Positions 22,245-33,545 of a DNA stretch of 64,000 nucleotides are shown here, in pieces. The notes below the pieces were generated by a model. It was not told the DNA's origin, did not search any database, and saw only the letters and a list, made by a program, of their open reading frames with translations. How positions within the stretch are numbered: position 1 is the stretch's first letter; each line of letters starts with the position of its first letter. A program made the position numbers and the translations under genes. Source of the DNA: Ehretia macrophylla (Eukaryota > Streptophyta > Magnoliopsida > Boraginales > Ehretiaceae); assembly GCA_037974665.1 (NCBI GenBank), contig CM075780.1:3320501-3384500 (forward strand), given 5' to 3'.

Positions 22245-22247
22245 AGA
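22245..22247. other. Right inversion breakpoint
   Basis: Minus-strand spacer CCCCCGTCGTAGA meets plus-strand spacer CAACTTCGTTTCACG; AGA fits both sides. Comparison with an intact monomer shows about 350 bp, including one 5S gene, missing from the ancestral right side. Confidence 0.88.
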
Positions 22248-22715
22248 CAACTTCGTTTCACGTAGAGGCTGGGCCAGCAAACTGAGGGCGTAGGGTTTGT
22301 GACCAGGTCTCCGTCGCTCTGGTGCCCATAACTTTTGATCCGTAAGGAGTTACGCGGCGTACAGCATACCGTTGCAAAGCTCACTGAGAGCTCTACAACG
22401 GGGGCAGATAGCATGCTCGCTGTGCCCGTTTTTGGAGCCCAAAATCAAATGTTTTCATCTGTTTCAGGCCACTTTTCTTCTTTTGCTCTATTTTTCCGTC
22501 CCGGATCGTAAGTCGTGAACGGTTAAAAGGATGACAACCTGACTCGCGGGACATCAGAGGGCCCTACAACGTGTCGATATCACTTTTTGCAAGCACGCTG
22601 CGTTTTTGAAGCAGATGGGTTGTCGTTAAGCCAATTGGGCCTTTCGAATGGACCATCTCTCTAGGCTGCGATTGTGAACAGTTAACACATAAAGGAATTG
22701 TGCCCTCAACATGAC

Positions 22716-22834
22716 GGGTGAGATCATACCAACACTAATGCACCGGATCCCATCAGAACTCCGAAGTTAAGCGTGCTTGGGCGAGAGTAGTACTAGGATG
22801 GGTGACCCCCTTGGAAGTCCTCGTGTTGCACCCC
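22716..22834 (+). rRNA. 5S rRNA: 5S ribosomal RNA gene
   Basis: 119 nt with C6A, G17A and G97T only; a good candidate for a working copy. TAAA class. Confidence 0.97.
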
Positions 22835-23392
22835 CTTTTAAATTTTTTTTGCCATGGTTAGGGTTGCCAAGATACTTTATCCACCAAATCTCAATTACTG
22901 AATCCCACGGAACATTGGGCAAGACAACTTCGTTTCACGTAGAGGCTTGGCCAGCAAACCGAGGGCGTAGGGTTTGTGACTAGGTTTCCGTCGCTTCGGT
23001 GCCCATAACTTTTGATCCGTAAGGAGTTACGTGGCGCACATCATACCATTGCAAATCTCTCAGAGAGCTCTACGACGGGGGCAGCCAGCTTGCTCGCTGT
23101 GCCCGTTTTTGGAGCACAAAATCGATCATTTTCTTCAGTTTCAGGGCACTTTTCTTCTTTTGCTCTGTTTATTCGTTCCGGATCGCAACTCGTGAACTGT
23201 TAAAAGGACGACAACCTGACTCGCGGGACATCATAGGGCCCTATAGAGTGTTGATATCACGTCTTGCGAGGATGCTGCTTTGTTGAAGCGGATGGGTTAT
23301 CGTTAAGCGCATTGGGCCTTTTGAATGGGCCATCTCTCTAGGCTGGGACTGTGAACCGTTAACACATATAGGAATTGTGCCCACAACATGAT

Positions 23393-23513
23393 GGGTGCGA
23401 TCATACCAGCAATAATGCACCGGATCCCATCAGAACTCCGAAGTTAAGCGTGTGCTTGGGCGAGAGTAGTAGTAGAATGGGTGACCCCCTGGGAAGTCCT
23501 CGTGTTGCACCCC
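23393..23513 (+). rRNA. 5S rRNA: 5S ribosomal RNA gene, 2-nt insertion
   Basis: 121 nt: an extra GT near 58-60 (GCGTGTGCTT) shifts box A against box C. Also C20A, C78G and G82A, shared with 29507. Base -1 is T. TATA class. Confidence 0.93.
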
Positions 23514-24007
23514 CTTTTCAATTTTTTTGCCCTGGTTAGGGTTGCCAAGATACTTTATCCACCAAATCTCAATTACTAAATCCCACGGAACATTGGGCAA
23601 GACAACTTCGCTTCACGTAGAGGCTGGGCCCAATAAACCGATGGCGTAGGGTTTGTGACCAGGTCTCCGTCGCTCCAGTGCCCATAACTTTTGATCCGTA
23701 AGGAGTTACGCGGTGCACAACATACCGTTGCAAAGCTCTCTGAGAACTCTACGACGTGGGCAGCAAGCTTGCTCACTGTGCCCATTTTTGGAGCTCAAAA
23801 TCGAATATTTTCATTAGTTTTAGGCCACTTTTCCTGTTTTGCTCTATTTTTTCTTTCCGGATCGTACGTCGTGAACTGTTAAAAGGACGACAACCTGAGT
23901 CGCGGGACATCAGAGGGCCCTACAATGTGTTGATATCACGTCTTGCGAGGATGCTGCGTTGTTGAAGCGGATGGGTTGTCGTTAAGCCCATTGGGCCTTT
24001 TAATGGG

Positions 24008-24045
24008 CCATCTCTCTAGGCTGGGTCCATCTCTCTAGGTTGGGT
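24008..24045 (+). repeat. 19-bp tandem duplication in a 5S leader
   Basis: CCATCTCTCTAGG followed by YTGGGT occurs twice (24008-24026, 24027-24045; one difference), pushing the TGGGCC cluster about 19 bp further from the gene at 24090. Confidence 0.92.
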
Positions 24046-24089
24046 CTGTGAACCGTTAACACATATAGGAATTGTGCCCTCAACATGAC

Positions 24090-24208
24090 GGGTGCGATCA
24101 TACCAGCACTAATGCACCGGATCCCATCAGAACCCCGAAGGTAAGCGTGCTCGGGCGAGAGTAGTACTAGGATGGGTTACCCCCTGGGAAGTCCTCGTTT
24201 TGCACCCC
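24090..24208 (+). rRNA. 5S rRNA: 5S ribosomal RNA gene
   Basis: 119 nt with T45C, T52G, T63C, G89T and G110T. T63C, G89T and G110T mark a family with 26120 and 30163. TATA class. Confidence 0.95.
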
Positions 24209-24739
24209 GATTTCAATTTTTTTTGCCCTGGTTAGGGTTGTCAAGATACTTTATCCACCAAATCTCTATTACTGAATCCCACGGAACATTGGGCAAGACA
24301 ACTTCGTTTCACGAAGAGGCTGGGCCAGCAAACCGAGGGCGTAGGGTTTGTGACCAGGTGTCCATCGCTCCGGTGCCCATAACTTTTGATCCGTAACGAG
24401 TTACGCAGCGTACAGCATACCGTTGCAAAGCTCACTGAGAGGTCTATGACGGGGGCCGCCAGCATGCTCGCTGTGCCCATTTTTGGAGCCCAAAATCGAA
24501 TGTTTTCATCAGTTTCAGGCCACTTTTCTTCTTTAGCTCTGTTTTTCTGTCCCGAATCGTAAGTCGTGAACGGTTAAAAGGACGACAACCTGACTCGCGG
24601 GACATCAGAGGGCCCTACAACGTGTCGATATCAAGTCTTGCAAGCATGCTGCGTTGTTGAAGCAGATGGGTTGTCGTTAAGCCAATTGGGCCTTTCGAAT
24701 GGGCCATCTCTCTAGGCTGGGACTGTGAACAATTAACAC

Positions 24740-24746
24740 ATAAAGG
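24740..24746 (+). promoter_or_regulatory. Upstream element, TAAA class (reference copy)
   Basis: ATAAAGG, about -27 to -21 of the near-consensus gene at 24767. Plant 5S genes usually have a TATA-like element here. About 30 copies in the window carry this form, usually with GAACAGTTAAC just upstream. Confidence 0.7.
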
Positions 24747-24766
24747 AATTGTGCCCTCAACATGAC

Positions 24767-24885
24767 GGGTGCGATCATACCAGCACTAATGCACCGGATC
24801 CCATCAGAACTCCGAAGTTAAGCGTGCTTGGGCGAGAGTAGTACTAGGATGGGTGACCCCCTTGGAAGTCCTCGTGTTGCACCCC
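24767..24885 (+). rRNA. 5S rRNA: 5S ribosomal RNA gene, closest to consensus
   Basis: 119 nt with G97T as the only difference. All internal promoter boxes, the terminal stem, C at -1 and the terminators are intact. The best candidate for an expressed copy, although its leader is TAAA class. Confidence 0.98.
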
Positions 24886-24886
24886 C

Positions 24887-24901
24887 TTTTCAATTTTTTT
24901 T
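24887..24901 (+). terminator. Double T-run terminator (reference copy)
   Basis: TTTT, then CAA, then TTTTTTTT, starting 2 nt after the gene's last base. RNA polymerase III stops at runs of four or more T. Nearly every copy keeps this pair; the second run varies from about 6 to 9 T. Confidence 0.9.
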
Positions 24902-25443
24902 GCCCTGGTTAGGGTTGCCAAGATACTTTATCCACCAAATCTCAATTACTGAATCCCACGGAACATTGGGCAAGACAACTTCGCTTCACGTAGAGGCTGG
25001 GCCCGCAAACCGAGGGCGTATGGCTTGTGACCAAGTCTCCGTCGTTTCGGTGCCCATAACTTTTGATCCGTAAGGAGTTACGCGGCGCACAGCATGCCGT
25101 TGCAAAGCTCTTTGAGAGCTCTATGACGGCGGCAGCCTGCTTGCTCACTGTACCCATTTTTGGAGCCCAAAATCGAACGTTTTCATCAGTTTCAGGCCAC
25201 TTTTCTTCTTTTGTTCTGTTTTTTGGTCCCGGATCATACGTTATGAGCTGTTAAAAGGTCGACAACCTGACTCGCGGGACGTAAGAGGGCCCCACAACAT
25301 GTCGATATAATGTCTTGCGAGGATGCTATGTTGTTGAAGCGGATGGGTTGTCGTAAAGCCCATTGGTCCTTTTGAATGGGCCATCTATCTAGGTTGGGAC
25401 TGTGAACTGTTAACACATATAGGAATTGTGCCCTCAACATGAC

Positions 25444-25562
25444 TGGTGCGATCATACCAGTAATAATGCACCGGATCCCATCAGAACTCCAAAGTTAAGC
25501 GTGCTTGGACGAGAGTAGTACTAGAATGGGTAACAGCCTGGGAAGTCCTTGTGTTGCGCCCC
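25444..25562 (+). rRNA. 5S rRNA: 5S ribosomal RNA gene, diverged
   Basis: 119 nt with 11 changes: G1T, C18T, C20A, G48A, G66A, G82A, G89A, C92A, C93G, C107T and A115G. Box C is damaged. Relative of 28830. TATA class. Confidence 0.92.
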
Positions 25563-26119
25563 CTTTTCAATTTTTTTGCCCTGGTTAGGGTTGCCAAGAT
25601 ACTTTATCCACCAAATCTCTATTACTGAATCCCACGGAACATTGGGCAAGACAACTTCGTTTCACGTAGAGGCTGGGCCAGCAAACCGAGGGCGTAGGGT
25701 TTGTGACCAAGTCTCCGTCGCTTCGGTGCCCATAATTTTTTATCCGTAAGGAGTTACGCGGCGCACAGCATACCGTTGCAAAGCTCTCAAAGAGCTTTAC
25801 GACGGGGGCAGCCAGCTTGCTCGCTCTGCCTGTTTTTGGAGCCCAAAATCGATCGTTTTCATCAGTTTCAGGGCACTATTCTTCTTTTGTTCTGTTTATT
25901 TTTTCCGGATCTCAAGTCGTGAACTTTTAAAGGGACGACAACGTAACTCGCGGGACATCAGAGGGCCCTATAGCGTGTTGATATCACATCTTGCGAGGAT
26001 TCTGCATTGTTGAAGCGGATGGGTTATCGTTAAGCCCATTGGGCCTTTTGAATGGGCCATCTCTCTAGGCTGGGTTTGTGAACCGTTAAGACATATAGGA
26101 ATTGTGCCCTCAACATGAC

Positions 26120-26238
26120 GGGTGCGATCATACCAGCACTAATGCACCGGATCCCATCAGAATTCCGAAGTTAAGCGTGCTCGGGGGAGAGTAGTACTAG
26201 GATGGGTTACCCCCTGGGAAGTCCTTGTTTTGCACCCC
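26120..26238 (+). rRNA. 5S rRNA: 5S ribosomal RNA gene
   Basis: 119 nt with C44T, T63C, C67G, G89T, C107T and G110T; exactly 2030 bp from its relative at 24090. TATA class. Confidence 0.95.
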
Positions 26239-26796
26239 CTTTTCAATTTTTTTTGCCCTGGTTAGGGTTGCCAAGATACTTTATCCACCAAATCTCTATT
26301 ACTGAATCCCACGAAACATTGGGCAAGGCAACTTCGTTTCACGTAGAGGCTAGGCCAGCAAACCGAGGGCGTAGGGTTTGTGACCAGGTCTCCGTCGCTC
26401 CGGTGCCCATAACTTTTGATCCGTAAGGAGTTACGCGGCGTACACCATGCCGTTGCAAAGCTCACTGAGAGCTCTACGACGGGGGCCGCCAACATGCTCG
26501 CTGTGCCCATTTTTTGAGCCCAAAATCGAATGTTTTCATCAATTTCAGGCCACTTTTCTTCTTTTGCTCTATTTTTCCGTCCAGGATCGTAAGTCGTGAA
26601 CGGTTAAAAGGATGACAACCTGACTCGCGGGACATCATAGGGCCCTACAACGTGTTTATATCACGTCTTGCAAGCATGCTGCGTTGTTTAAGCGGATGGG
26701 CTGTCGTTAGGCCCATTGGGCATTTTGAATTGGCCATCTCTCTAGGATGCCACTGTGAACAGTTAACACATAAAGAAATTGTGCCCTCAACATGAT

Positions 26797-26915
26797 GGGT
26801 GCGGTCATACCAGCACTAATGCACCGGATCCCATCAGAACTCCGAAGTTAAGTGTGCTTGTGCGAGAGTAGTACTAAGATGGGAGACCCCCTGGGAAGTC
26901 CTCGTGTTGCACCTT
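26797..26915 (+). rRNA. 5S rRNA: 5S ribosomal RNA gene
   Basis: 119 nt with A8G, C57T, G65T, G81A, T88A, C118T and C119T. The end TTGCACCTTCTTTT moves the T run. Base -1 is T; leader ATAAAGA. Sister of the next copy. Confidence 0.94.
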
Positions 26916-27473
26916 CTTTTCCATTTTTTTTGCCCTGGTTAGGGTTGCCAAGATACTTATTCCACCAAATCTCAATTACTGAATCCCACGGATCATTGGG
27001 CAAGACAACTTCGCTTCACGTAGAGGTTGGGCCAGCAAACCGAGGGCGTAGGGTTTGTGACCAGGTCTCCGTCGCTTCGGTGCCCATAATTTTTGATCCG
27101 TAAGGAGTTACGCGGTGCGCAGCATACCGTTGCAAAGCTCTCAAAGAGCTCTACGACGGGGGCAGCCAGCTTGCTCGCTGTACCCATTTTTGGAGAGCAA
27201 GATCGATCGTTTTCATCAGTTTTAGTGCACTTTTCTTCTTTTGCTCTGTTTATTTGTTCCGGATCGCAAGTCGTGAACTGTTAAAATTACGACAACCTAA
27301 CTCGCTGGACATCAGAGGGCCCTATAGCGTGTTGATATCACGTCTTGCGAGGATGCTACGTTGTTAAAGCGAATGGGTTATCGTTAAGCCCATTGGGCCT
27401 TTTGAATGGGCCATCTCCCTAGGCTGGGTTTGTGAACCGTTAACACATAAAGGAATTGTGCCCTCAACATGAC

Positions 27474-27592
27474 GGGTGCGGTCATACCAGCACTAATGTA
27501 CCGGATCCCATCAGAACTCCGAAGTTAAGCGTGCTTGGGCGAGAGTAGTACTAAGATGGGAGACCCCCTGGGAAGTCCTCGTGTTGCACCTT
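27474..27592 (+). rRNA. 5S rRNA: 5S ribosomal RNA gene
   Basis: 119 nt with A8G, C26T, G81A, T88A, C118T and C119T; adjacent sister of 26797. The leader combines GAACCGTTAAC (usual in the TATA class) with ATAAAGG, suggesting recombination in the leader. Confidence 0.94.
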
Positions 27593-28151
27593 CTTTTCAA
27601 TTTTTTTTTGCCCTGGTTAGGGTTGCCAGGATACTTTATCTACCAAATCTCTATTACTGAATCCCATGGATCATTGGGCAAGACAACTTCGCTTCACGTA
27701 GAGGCTGGGCCAGCAAACCGAGGGCGTAGGGTTTGTGACCAGGTCTCCGTTGCTCCGGTGACCATAACTTTTCATCCGTAAGGAGTTACGCGGCGTACAG
27801 CATGCCGTTGCAAAGCTCACTGAAAGCTCTACGACGGGGGCAGCCATCATGCTCGATGTGCCCCTTTTTGGTGCACAAAATCGAATGTTTTCATCAGTTT
27901 CAGGCCACTTTTCATCTTTTGCTCTATTTTTCTGTCCCGGATCGTAGGTCGTGAACGGTTAAAAGGACGACAACCTGACCCATGGGACATCATAGGGCCC
28001 TACAACGTGTCGATATCATGTCTTGCAAGCATGCTGCATTGTTTAAGCGGATGGGCTGTCGTTAGGCCCATTGGGCATTTTGAATGGGCCATCTCTCTAG
28101 GATGCCACTATAAACAGTTAACACATAAAGGAATTGTGCCCTCAACATGAC

Positions 28152-28270
28152 GGGTGCGGTCATACCAGCACTAATGCACCGGATCCCAGCAGAACTCCGA
28201 AGTTAAGCATGCTTGGGCGAGAGTAGTACTAGGATGGGTGACCCCCTTGGAAGTCCTCGTGTTGCACATT
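28152..28270 (+). rRNA. 5S rRNA: 5S ribosomal RNA gene
   Basis: 119 nt with A8G, T38G, G58A, G97T, C117A, C118T and C119T (end TTGCACATT). TAAA class. Confidence 0.94.
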
Positions 28271-28543
28271 CTTTTCAATTTTTTTTGCCCTGGTTAGGGT
28301 TGCCAAGATACTTTATCCACCAAATCTCTGTTACTGAATCCCACGGATCATTGGGCAAGACAACTCCGCTTCACATAGAGGCTGGGCCCGCAAACCGAGG
28401 GCGTAGGGTTTGTGACCAGGTCTCCGTTGTTCCGGTGCCCATAAACTTTTGATCCGTAAGGAGTTACGTGGCGCACAACATACCGTTGCAAAGCTCTCTG
28501 AGAGCTCTACGACAGGGGCAACCAGCATGCTCGTTGTGCCCGT

Positions 28544-28558
28544 TTTTGGAGCCCAAAA
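28544..28558. repeat. Conserved spacer inverted repeat TTTTGG-AGC-CCAAAA
   Basis: A 6-bp stem with a 3-base centre, here in the spacer of 28152 to 28830 (reference copy). It recurs at the same place in most monomers, usually followed by ATCGAACGTTTTC. Function unknown. Confidence 0.75.
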
Positions 28559-28829
28559 TCGAACGTTTTCATCAGTTTCAGGCCACTTTTCTTCTTTTGC
28601 ACTATTTTTCTGTCCTGAATCGTACATCGTGAACTGTTAAAAGGATGACAATCTGACTCGCGGGACATCAGAGACCCCTACAACATGTCGATATAACGTC
28701 TTGCGAGGATGCTATGTTGTTGAAGTGGGTGGATTGTCGTTAAGCCCATTGGGCCTTTTGAATGGGCCATCTCTTTATGCTGGGACTGTGAACCGTTAAC
28801 ACATATAGGAATTGTGCCCTCAACATGAC

Positions 28830-28948
28830 GGGTGCGATCATACCAGTAATAATGCACCGGATCCCATCAGAACTCCGAAGTTAAGCGTGCTTGGGCGAGA
28901 GTAGTACTAGAATGGGTAACCGCCTGGGAAGTCCTCGTGTTGCACCCC
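28830..28948 (+). rRNA. 5S rRNA: 5S ribosomal RNA gene
   Basis: 119 nt with C18T, C20A, G82A, G89A and C93G, all shared with 25444, which lies 3386 bp (five monomers) upstream. TATA class. Confidence 0.95.
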
Positions 28949-29506
28949 CTTTTCAATTTTTTTTGCCCTGGTTAGGGTTGCCAAGATACATTATCCACCA
29001 AATCTCTATTACTGAGTCCCATGGAACATTGGGCAAGACAACTTCGTTTCACGTAGAGGCTGGGCCAGCAAACCGATGGCGTAGGGTTTGTGACCAGGTC
29101 TCCGTCGCTTCGGTGCCCATAACTTTTGATACGTAAGGTGTTACGCGGCGCACAGCATACCTTTGTAAAGCACTCAGAGAGCTCTACGACGAGGGTAGCA
29201 AGCTTGCTCGCTGTGCCCGTTTTTGGAGCCCAAAATCGATCATTTTCATTACTTTCATGGCACTTTTCTTATTTTGCTTTGTTCATTCGTTCCGGATAGC
29301 AAGTCGTGAGCTATTAAAAGGACGACAACGTGACTCACGGGACATCAGAGGGCTTTATAGCGTGTTGATATCACATCTTGCGAGGATGTTGCGTTGTTGA
29401 AGCGGATGGGTTATCGTTAAGCCCATTGGGCCTTATGAATGGGCCATCTCTCTAGGCTGGGACTGTGAACCGTTAACACATATAGGAATTGTGCCCTCAA
29501 CATGAC

Positions 29507-29625
29507 GGGTGCGATCACACCAGCAATAATGCACCGGATCCTATCAGAACTCCGAAGTTAAGCGTGCTTGGGCGAGAATAGTAGTAGAATGGGTGACCCC
29601 TTGGGAAGTCCTCGTGTTGCACCCC
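29507..29625 (+). rRNA. 5S rRNA: 5S ribosomal RNA gene
   Basis: 119 nt with T12C, C20A, C36T, G72A, C78G, G82A and C95T; relative of 23393. TATA class. Its spacer lacks about 21 bp at 29738 (GAGGCT joined to AGGGTTTG). Confidence 0.94.
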
Positions 29626-30162
29626 CTTTTCAATTTTTTTTGCCCTGGTTAGGGTTGCCAAGATACTTTATCCACCAAATCTCTATTACTGAATCCCATG
29701 GAACATTGGGCAAGACAACTTCGCTTCACGTAGAGGCTAGGGTTTGTGACCAGGTCTCCGTCGCTCCGGTGCCCATAACTTTTGATCCGTAAGGCGTTAC
29801 GCGGCGCACAACATACCGTTGCAAAGCTCTCTGAGAGCTCTACGACGGGGGCAGCCAGCTTGCTCGCTGTGCCCATTTTTGGAGCCCAAAATCGAACGTT
29901 TTCATTAGTTTCAAACCACTTTTCCGCTTTTGCTCTATTTTTCCTTTCCGGATCGTACGTCGTGAACTGTTAAAAGGACGACAACCTGACTCGCGGGACA
30001 TCAGAGGGCCCTACAACGTGTTGATATCACGTCTTCTGAGGATGCTGCGTTGTTGAAGTGGATGGGTTGTCGTTAAGCCCATTGGGCATTTTGAATAGGC
30101 CATCTCTCTAGGCTGGGTCTGTGAACCGTTAAAACATATAGGAATTGTGCCCTCAAAATGAT

Positions 30163-30281
30163 GGGTGCGATCATACTAGCACTAATGCACTGGATCCCAT
30201 CAGAACTCCGAAGTTAAGCGTGCTCGGGCGAGAGTAGTACTAGGATGGGTTACCCCCTGGGAAGTCCTCGTTTTGCACCCC
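30163..30281 (+). rRNA. 5S rRNA: 5S ribosomal RNA gene
   Basis: 119 nt with C15T, C29T, T63C, G89T and G110T; family of 24090 and 26120. Base -1 is T. TATA class. Confidence 0.95.
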
Positions 30282-30839
30282 CTTTTCAATTTTTTTTGCC
30301 CTGGTTACGGTTGCCAAGATACTTTATCCACCAAATCTCTATTACTGAATCCCACGGAACATTGGGCAAGACAACTTCGTTTCACGTAGAGGCTGGGCTA
30401 GAAAAGCGAGGGCGTAGGGTTTGTGACCAGGTCTCCGTTGCTCCGGTGCCCATAACGTTTGATCCGTAAGGAGTTACGCGGCGTATAGCATACCGTTGCA
30501 AAGCTCATTGAGAGCTCTACGACAGGGGTAGCCAGCATGCTCGTTGTGCCTGTTTTTGGTGCCCAAAATTGAATGTTTTCATCAGTTTCAAGACACTTTT
30601 CTTCTTTTGCTCTATTTTTCCGTCCCGGATAGTAAGTCGTGAACGGTTAAAAGGACGACAACCTGACTCGCGGGACATCAAAGGGCCCTACAACGTGTCG
30701 ATATCACGTCTTGCAAGCACGCTGCGTAGTTTAAGCAGATGGGCTGTCGTTAGGCCCATTGGGCCTTTTGAATGGGCCATCTCTCTAGCATGCCACAGTG
30801 AACAGTTAACACATAAAGGAATTGTGCCCTCAACATGAC

Positions 30840-30958
30840 GAGTACGGTCATACCAGCACTAATGCACCGGATCCCATCAGAACTCCGAAGTTAAGCAAGC
30901 TTGGGCGAGAGTAGTACTAGGATGGGTGACCCCCTGGGAAGTCCTCGTGTTGCATCTT
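30840..30958 (+). rRNA. 5S rRNA: 5S ribosomal RNA gene
   Basis: 119 nt with G2A, G5A, A8G, G58A, T59A, C116T, C118T and C119T. Both sides of the terminal stem have changed (GAGTAC and GCATCTT), partly compensating: G2A can pair with C118T. TAAA class. Confidence 0.93.
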
Positions 30959-31515
30959 CTTTTCAATTTTTTTTGCACTGGTTAGGGTTGCCAAGATACT
31001 TTATCCACCAAATCTCTATTACTGAATCCCACGGATCATTGGGCAAGACAACTTCGCTTCACGTAGAGGCTAGGCCCGCAAACCGAGGGCGATGGTTTGT
31101 GACTAGGTCTCCGTCGTTCCGGTGCCCATAACTTTTGATCCGTAAGGAGTTACGTGGCGCATAACATACCGTTGCAAAGCTCTCTGAAAGCTCTACGACA
31201 GGGGCAGCTAGCTTGCTCGTTGTCCCTATTTTTGGAGACCAAAATCGAACGTTTTCATCAGTTTCATGCCACTTTTCTTCTTTTGCACAATTTTTCCGTC
31301 CTGAATCGTACGTCGTGAACTGTTAAAAGGACGACAACCCGACTCGCGGGACATCAAAGTTCCCTACAACGGGTCGATATTACGTATTGCAAGCATGCTG
31401 CATTGTTGAAGTGGATGGTTTGTCGTTAAGCCCATTGGGCCTTTTGAATAGGCCATCTCTCTAGGCTGGGACTGCGAACAGTTAACACATAAAGGAATTG
31501 TGCCCTCAACATGAT

Positions 31516-31633
31516 AGGCACGATCATACCAGTACTAATGCACCGGATCCCATCAGAACACCGAAGTTAAGCGTGCTTGGGCGCGAGTAATACTAGGATG
31601 GGTGACCCCTGGGAAGTCCTCATGTTGCACCCC
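31516..31633 (+). rRNA. 5S rRNA: 5S ribosomal RNA gene, 1-nt deletion
   Basis: 118 nt: one C lost at 91-95 in box C. Also G1A, T4C, G5A, C18T, T45A, A69C, G75A and G108A. Base -1 is T. TAAA class. Probably inactive. Confidence 0.92.
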
Positions 31634-32191
31634 CTTTTCAATTTTTTTTGCCCTGGTTAGGGTTGCCAAGATACTTTATCCACCAAATCTCTATTACTGA
31701 ATCCAACGGGACATTGGGCAAGACAACTTCACTTAACATAGGGGCTGGGCCCGCAAATCGATGGCGTAGGGTTTGTGACCAAGTCTCCGTCGCTCCGGTG
31801 CCCAAAACTATTGATCCGTAAAGAGTTACGCGGCGCACAGCATACCGTTGCAAAGCTCTCTGAGTGCTCTATGATGGGGGCAGCCAGCTTGCTCGATGTG
31901 CCCGTTTTTGGAGCCCAAAATCGAACGTTTTCATCAGTTTCAGGTCACTTTTCTTCTTTTGCTCTGTTTTTCCGTCGCGGATCATACGTTGTGAACTGTT
32001 AAAAGGACGACAACCTGACTCGCAGAACATCAGAGGGCCCTACAACGTGTTGATATAACGTCTTGTGAGGATCCTGCGTTGTTGAAGCGGATGGGTTGTC
32101 GTTAAGCCCATTGGGCCTTTTGAATGGACCATCTCTCTAGGCTGGGACTGTGAACCGTTAACACATATAAGAATTGTGCCCTCAACATGAT

Positions 32192-32309
32192 GGGTGCAAT
32201 CATACCAGCACTAATGCACCGGATCCCATCATAACTCCGAAGTTAAGCGTGCTTTGGCGATAGTAGTACTAGGATGTGTGCCCCCTGGGAAGTCCTCGTG
32301 TTGCACCCC
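32192..32309 (+). rRNA. 5S rRNA: 5S ribosomal RNA gene, 1-nt deletion
   Basis: 118 nt: A90 lost in box C, with G7A, G41T, G64T, G70T and G86T. Base -1 is T. Leader ATATAAG. Confidence 0.93.
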
Positions 32310-32868
32310 CTTTTCAATTTTTTTTGCCCTGGTTAGGGTTGCCAAGATACTTTATCCACCAAATCTCTATTATTGAATCCCACAGAACATTGGCCAAGAC
32401 AACTTCGTTTCACGTAGAGGCTGGGCCTGCAAACCGAGGGCGTAGGGTTTGTGACCAGGTCTCCATCATTCCGGCGCGCATAACTTTTGATCTGTAAGGA
32501 GTTACGCGGTACACAGCATACCGTTGCAAAGCTCTCTGAGAGCTCTACAACGGGGGCAGCAAGGATGCTTGCCGTGCATGATTTTGGAGCACAAAATCAA
32601 ACGTTTTCATCAGTTTCAGGCCATTTTTCTTCTTTCGCTATGTTTTTTTCATCCCGGATCGGATGTCGTGAACTATTAAAAGGACGACAACCTGACTCGA
32701 GGGACATAAGAGGTCCCTACAACGTGTCGATATCACGCCTTGCAAACATGCTGCGTTGTTGAAGCGGATGGGTTGTTGTTAAGCCTATTGGGCCTTTTGA
32801 ATGGGCCATCTCTCTAGGCTGGGACTGTGAACAGTTAACACATAAAGGAATTGTGCCCTCAACATGAC

Positions 32869-32987
32869 GGGTGCTTTCATACCAGCACGAACGCACCAGA
32901 TCCCTTCAGAACTCAGAATTTAAGAGTGCTTGGGCAAGAGTAGTACTAGGATGCGTGACCCCCTAGAAAGTCCTCGTGTTGCACCCC
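32869..32987 (+). rRNA. 5S rRNA: 5S ribosomal RNA gene, strongly diverged
   Basis: 119 nt with 13 changes: G7T, A8T, T21G, T24C, G30A, A37T, C47A, G51T, C57A, G68A, G86C, G97A and G99A. One of the two most diverged complete copies. TAAA class. Confidence 0.92.
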
Positions 32988-33545
32988 GTTTTCAATTTTT
33001 TTTGCCCTGGTTAGGGTTGCCAAGATACTTTATCCACCAAATCTCTATTACTGAATCCCATGGAACATTGGGCAAGACAACTTCGCGTCACGTAGAGGCT
33101 GGGCCCGCAAACCGAGGGCATAAGGTTTGTGACCAAGTCTCCGGCGCTCCGGTGCCCATAACTTTTGATCCGTAAGGAGTTACGCGGCGCACAGTATACC
33201 GTTGGAAAGCTCTCTGAGAGCTCTACGACAGAGGCAGACAGCTTGCTCGCAGTGCCCCTTTTTGGAGCCCAAAATCAAACGTTTTCATCAGTTTCAGGCC
33301 ACTTTTCTTCTTTTTCTCTGTTTTTTCATCCCTGATCATATGTTGTGAACTGTTAAAAGGACGACAACCTGACAAGCGGGATGTCAGAGGGCCCTACAAC
33401 GTGTCGATATAACGTCTTACGAGGATGCTGCATTGTTGAAGCGGATGGGTTGTCGTTCATCCCATTAGGCCTTTTGAATGGGCCATCTCTCTAGGCTGGG
33501 ACTATGAACCGTTAACACATATAGGAATTGTGCCCTCAACATGAC

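Larger units (their letters stand above)
14556..22247 (-). repeat. Inverted 5S rDNA block, 11 genes
   Basis: All spacer and gene motifs run on the minus strand for 7.69 kb, then switch back. Spacing stays near 677 bp except where two small tandem duplications lengthen it. All 11 genes lack the TAAA-class leader. Nine consecutive genes (14981-19892 and 20451-20569) share G81A, and all nine also differ at position 47, mostly C47G. Confidence 0.95.

Noticed and set aside
14556-22247. Inversion as a likely assembly error
   Set aside because: Possible in principle, but the joins have 3-bp microhomology, lie mid-monomer with small losses, and the block has its own private variants. A mis-oriented contig would not show these.
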